64,000 nucleotides of DNA from Betaproteobacteria bacterium HGW-Betaproteobacteria-16 (lineage in GTDB: Bacteria > Pseudomonadota > Gammaproteobacteria > Burkholderiales > Burkholderiaceae_C). The stretch is from NCBI GenBank assembly GCA_002840835.1, contig PHCQ01000014.1:1-64000 (forward strand), in the 5' to 3' direction. Shown here piece after piece: positions 60,634 to 64,000 of the stretch; within the stretch, counting starts at the first letter, position 1, and each line of letters opens with the position of its first letter. Made by a program: the position numbers and the translations under genes. The notes beneath the pieces are model-generated. The model did not search any database and had not been told where the DNA came from. It was given only the letters and a program-made list of their open reading frames with translations.

Positions 60634-62709
60634 TCAGTGAAGCGCGCGGTAGATAGCATCGGCCAGTTCGGCCGAAATGCCGTCCACGGTGCAAAGATCT
60701 TCCACGCTGGCCGATGCCACACCACGCACGCCGCCAAAGCGCTGCAACAGCCGTGCACGCTTTTTGGGGCCAACGCCGGGAATGTCCTCGAGCCGACTGC
60801 CCCCGGTTCGCACCTTCGCCCGCTGGGCGCGCATGCCGGTAATGGCAAAGCGATGAGCCTCGTCGCGGATCTGCGCCACCAGCATCAGCGCGGCGGAATC
60901 GTGCCCCAGGTAGACCTTGTCGCGCCTGTCGGCAAACACCAGCTCCTCCAGACCGACCTTGCGGCCCTCCCCCTTCTCTACCCCCACGATAAGCGAAAGA
61001 TCCAGCCCCAGTTGCTCAAAAACCTCGCGCGCCATGCTCACCTGACCCTTGCCGCCATCAATGAGCACGAGGTCAGGCATGCGAGGACCGGCGATGGCTT
61101 CCACGGTCGGCTCGGGCAGGGCGGCGTCGGCCGAATCTGCTTCGGCGAGTGACTCGGCAGGCGCGGGCTGCGGCACAGCTTCTGCATCGGGTACCTCCAG
61201 CGCCTCGCCAATGTCTTCCTTCATCGCCTCGGCAATCTTGCCGTAACGGCGCAGCAGCACCTGGCGCATGGCGGCGTAGTCATCGCCCGGTGTGATGCCT
61301 TCGATCTTGTAGCGCCGGTACTGGCTGTTCTGCATCTTGTGACCTTCAAACACCACACAAGACGCCTGTGTCGACTCCCCCGCCGTGTGCGAGATGTCGA
61401 AGCACTCGATCCTCAGCGCGTCCAGCTGGTCGTCGGGCAGATTGAGCGCATCGGCCAATGCGCGGGTGCGGGCCTGCTGGGACCCCTCTTCGGCGAGCAG
61501 CCGCGCCAGTGCGATCTCGGCGTTTTTCTGGGCCATTTCCAGCCAGATGCGACGGTGCTCTCGCGGCTGGTGCACGGCGTTGACTTTGGCACCTGTCTGC
61601 TCGGAGAGCGCGTCGAGCAGCGGCTTGCCCACGGGGTGGCTGGTCACCAGCGTGTGCGGCATGGCAACGCCCAGGTAGTGCTGGGCGATGAAAGCTTCCA
61701 GGACCTGCCTGGCCACGCGCTCACCGGGTTCTCCTGCCTGGGGAGCCTCATCGTCGGGCAGCGCGCCTTCGATGGCCGACGCGTCTTCCACATGGGCAGG
61801 GAAATATGGCCGGTCCCCCAGGTGGCGACCGCCCCTGATCATGGCCAGGTTCACACAGGCGCGACCGCCCTGCACCTTCACAGCCAGCACATCCACGTCC
61901 TTGTCTGACACGGTGTCCATGGCCTGCTGGTGCAACACCCGGGACAGCGCCGACATCTGGTTGCGGATCTCTGCCGCCTGTTCGAATTCCAGCCTTTCTG
62001 CGTGGCCCATCATGCGTTGCTCCAAAGCGTCGAGCACGGCCTGGGTCTCGCCGCGCAGAAAACGCTCGGCATCAGCCACATCGCGCGCATAGGCTTCGCT
62101 GTCCACCAGGTCCACGCAGGGGCCACTGCATCGCTTGATCTGGTACAGCAGGCATGGGCGCGTGCGGTTGGCGAACACCGTGTCTTCGCAGGTGCGCAGG
62201 CGAAACACCTTCTGCAGCAAGGTGATCGACTCCTTCACCGCCCAGGCGCTGGGGTAAGGGCCGTAATAACTGTGGCGCCGGTCCACCGCGCCACGGTAGT
62301 AAGCCATGCGCGGGAATGCAATGGAGGGTGACGGCAGGCGCGGCGCCGTGCGAAAGGTTTCGCGGGTGCCGGTGATCTTCAGGTAGGGGTAGCTCTTGTC
62401 GTCCCTGAACAGGATGTTGAAGCGTGGATTCAACGTCTTGATCAGGTTGTTTTCCAGCAGCAGCGCTTCGGCCTCGGAGCGCACGACCGTGGTCTCCATC
62501 CGCGCGATCTTGCTTACCATGTGCCCGATGCGGGTGCCATCGTGGTTCTTCTGGAAATAGCTGGCCACCCGCTTTTTCAGGTTGCGCGCCTTGCCCACGT
62601 AGAGCAGCTGTCCCTGGACATCGAAATAACGGTACACGCCTGGCAGTCCCGGCAAGGCGGCGACTTCACTCAGCAGTTGTTCGGAATGGGTCTCTGACAT
62701 GGGCGACAT
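60634..62709 (-). CDS. uvrC: Excinuclease ABC subunit C
   Basis: This 691-aa nucleotide-excision-repair nuclease has an N-terminal GIY-YIG domain ([20 protein letters not shown]), a Cys-rich and UvrB-interacting (UVR) region, an RNase H-like C-terminal nuclease ([23 protein letters not shown]) and tandem HhH motifs at the end. A segment rich in Ala/Glu/Pro (about 510-550, [22 protein letters not shown]) looks like a lineage-specific insertion. The start is the ATG at 62709 (or 62700); the track's start at 63195 lies inside earP on the other strand. Confidence 0.96.
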   Translation of the reverse strand: MSPMSETHSEQLLSEVAALPGLPGVYRYFDVQGQLLYVGKARNLKKRVASYFQKNHDGTRIGHMVSKIARMETTVVRSEAEALLLENNLIKTLNPRFNILFRDDKSYPYLKITGTRETFRTAPRLPSPSIAFPRMAYYRGAVDRRHSYYGPYPSAWAVKESITLLQKVFRLRTCEDTVFANRTRPCLLYQIKRCSGPCVDLVDSEAYARDVADAERFLRGETQAVLDALEQRMMGHAERLEFEQAAEIRNQMSALSRVLHQQAMDTVSDKDVDVLAVKVQGGRACVNLAMIRGGRHLGDRPYFPAHVEDASAIEGALPDDEAPQAGEPGERVARQVLEAFIAQHYLGVAMPHTLVTSHPVGKPLLDALSEQTGAKVNAVHQPREHRRIWLEMAQKNAEIALARLLAEEGSQQARTRALADALNLPDDQLDALRIECFDISHTAGESTQASCVVFEGHKMQNSQYRRYKIEGITPGDDYAAMRQVLLRRYGKIAEAMKEDIGEALEVPDAEAVPQPAPAESLAEADSADAALPEPTVEAIAGPRMPDLVLIDGGKGQVSMAREVFEQLGLDLSLIVGVEKGEGRKVGLEELVFADRRDKVYLGHDSAALMLVAQIRDEAHRFAITGMRAQRAKVRTGGSRLEDIPGVGPKKRARLLQRFGGVRGVASASVEDLCTVDGISAELADAIYRALH

Positions 62710-62775
62710 TGTGAACTGACCAGCAACGGCCGCCATGGCGGGCAAGCCCGTTCGAAATGCGGCAAGATCGCGGCC

Positions 62776-63930
62776 ATGGTTCACCCCACCGGGATCACAC
62801 TTGCCAACAACGACCGTCCCTTGTGGGATGTGTTCTGCCACGTGGTGGACAACCTGGGAGACATCGGTGTGTGCTGGCGCCTGGCCGCCAATCTTGCCGC
62901 CAGGGGTCAACAGGTTCGTCTCTGGATCGACCAGCCCGAGCCGCTGCGCTGGATGGCGCCTGGCGCACTGGAAGGCACACACCCCTGGATCGAGGTGATT
63001 CCGTGGACCACGCCGCTGCCGCCTGGTTTTTGTGAAACGCTGGCGCCCGCCCAGGTCTGGGTGGAGACATTCGGATGCCACCCACCCGAAGAGGCACAGG
63101 CGGCCTTGGCGGCCCAGCTTGCAGTGGGCGCAGCGCCGCCAGTCTGGATCAACCTCGAATACCTCAGCGCCGAGTCGTATGTGGAGCGCTCCCACGGCCT
63201 GCCTTCACCGGTGATGAGCGGAGCGCTGAAGGGTTTGGGCAAATGGTTTTTCTTTCCCGGGTTCACGGCCGCCACAGGTGGGCTGTTGCGCGAGCCCGAT
63301 CTGGAGGCGAGACGCGGGTCGTTCAGCGCAGCAGCATGGCGCGCGCGCATGCAGATTCCATTGGATGCGCTGGCAGTCAGCCTGTTTTGTTATGAACCTC
63401 AGGCGCTTGAAAGGGCGCTGCTTCAGTCAGCACATCGGCACCCGCCAGTGCACTGGTTGATCACGCCTGGCCGCGCAGCAGCAGCCGTGCAAACCCTGTG
63501 CATGCAAGACGCATCCGCAGCTTGGGCATCAGGCGAACACATGCACCACCTGCCCCTGCAGGATCAGGCCGGGTTCGATGAGCTCCTGTGGGCATGCGAC
63601 CTGAATTTCGTGCGCGGCGAAGATTCACTGGTGCGCGCCCTGTGGGCCGGCAAACCCTTTGTCTGGCAGTTGTATCCGCAAGAAGACGGTGCCCACCTGA
63701 ACAAGCTAAGGGCCTTTTTGGATTGGCTGCAGGCGCCAGACGATCTGCGGCAATTCCATTTTGTCTGGAACGGCGCAGCGCCCGCCGAAAGGTTGCTCTG
63801 GCCTGATGCCACCCGTCTGGCAGAGTGGCAGGCGACGGTCGAGTCGGCGCGGGCACGGCTGTTGGGCCTTCCCTCATTGCCGGAACAACTGTTGAGATTC
63901 GTGGAGCAGGCAGCCATGCACAAGAGCTGA
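62776..63930 (+). CDS. earP: Elongation factor P arginine rhamnosyltransferase EarP
   Basis: This 384-aa GT-B glycosyltransferase transfers rhamnose from dTDP-rhamnose to an arginine of EF-P, needed for reading polyproline stretches. The N-terminal [21 protein letters not shown] contains the catalytic Asp region, and the C-terminal ECW-type nucleotide-sugar site is in [30 protein letters not shown]. In relatives efp lies directly downstream, which here would fall beyond the window. It is divergent from uvrC with 66 bp between. Confidence 0.95.
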   Translation: MVHPTGITLANNDRPLWDVFCHVVDNLGDIGVCWRLAANLAARGQQVRLWIDQPEPLRWMAPGALEGTHPWIEVIPWTTPLPPGFCETLAPAQVWVETFGCHPPEEAQAALAAQLAVGAAPPVWINLEYLSAESYVERSHGLPSPVMSGALKGLGKWFFFPGFTAATGGLLREPDLEARRGSFSAAAWRARMQIPLDALAVSLFCYEPQALERALLQSAHRHPPVHWLITPGRAAAAVQTLCMQDASAAWASGEHMHHLPLQDQAGFDELLWACDLNFVRGEDSLVRALWAGKPFVWQLYPQEDGAHLNKLRAFLDWLQAPDDLRQFHFVWNGAAPAERLLWPDATRLAEWQATVESARARLLGLPSLPEQLLRFVEQAAMHKS

Positions 63931-63949
63931 AGAACTTCTCACCCGGGCA

Positions 63950-63978
63950 AGTGCGGAGATGCAGACATCCTCCGCACT
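63950..63978. terminator. Inverted repeat after earP, possible terminator
   Basis: AGTGCGGAG / CTCCGCACT with an 11-base loop lies 20 bp past the earP stop. There is no T-run, so it may be a weak or non-intrinsic terminator, or an element of the promoter region of the next gene. Confidence 0.35.
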
Positions 63979-64000
63979 TCTAGGCACGGCACGACCAGAG

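Overview
The window is a GC-rich chromosomal stretch of a betaproteobacterium, most likely a member of the Comamonadaceae (Hydrogenophaga/Acidovorax-like). The evidence is the gene order smc-zipA-ligA, rpsF-priB-rpsR-rplI-dnaB, dapC-dapD-pilU-dapE-prmB and uvrC-pgsA, the protein sequences themselves, and EF-P rhamnosylation (earP). Almost everything is core genome. I found no prophage, transposon, CRISPR array or rRNA. The placement is inferred by eye, without a database search.

Layout. 1-6135 (minus): ligA (cut by the window edge), zipA and smc. 6288-14070 (plus): lysine/diaminopimelate genes dapC, dapD and dapE with a PilU-type ATPase between them, then prmB, an ABC-F ATPase and a small membrane protein. 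14090-17192 (minus): dnaB and the rpsF-priB-rpsR-rplI operon. 17393-35163: a carbon-uptake and sensing region. It has two DUF4212+SSS symporter pairs, a CBS/DUF294 protein, an exonuclease fused to a degenerate sensor-kinase-like region, a receiver-only response regulator, an SSS-histidine kinase fusion, and ppsA with its divergent regulator ppsR. The genes fit a module that senses and imports acetate or similar carboxylates and feeds gluconeogenesis.

35465-45588: peroxide and iron/haem genes. ahpC-ahpF carry an OxyR-like site. A TonB-dependent siderophore receptor with piuC follows, then a broken FMN-dependent alpha-hydroxy-acid dehydrogenase, a 25-aa membrane peptide, tonB-exbB-exbD, hemP and a HbpS-like protein. 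Fur-box-like sequences precede the receptor and the 25-aa ORF. 45817-52127: a Bax-inhibitor-like membrane protein, a lipoprotein, and the minus-strand run surE-pcm-nlpD-(exonuclease)-rlmD, in which rpoS is absent from its usual place after nlpD. 52401-63930: a quinone-oxidoreductase-like MDR, DUF3096, tRNA-His, ppiD, tRNA-Val, the HU gene, a tartrate/D-malate dehydrogenase with divergent LysR regulator, an EamA exporter, pgsA, uvrC and earP.

Most notable observations: (i) EF-hand-type calcium loops in an extramembrane segment of both SSS symporters; (ii) the exonuclease/pseudo-kinase fusion beside the SSS-kinase; (iii) a frame-breaking internal deletion in the alpha-hydroxy-acid dehydrogenase; (iv) a roughly 80-100 bp dispersed GC-rich repeat at five loci, as an inverted pair, as a tandem pair, inside operons and inside a coding region; (v) the missing rpoS. 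I did not find a clearly new multi-gene defence or biosynthetic system.
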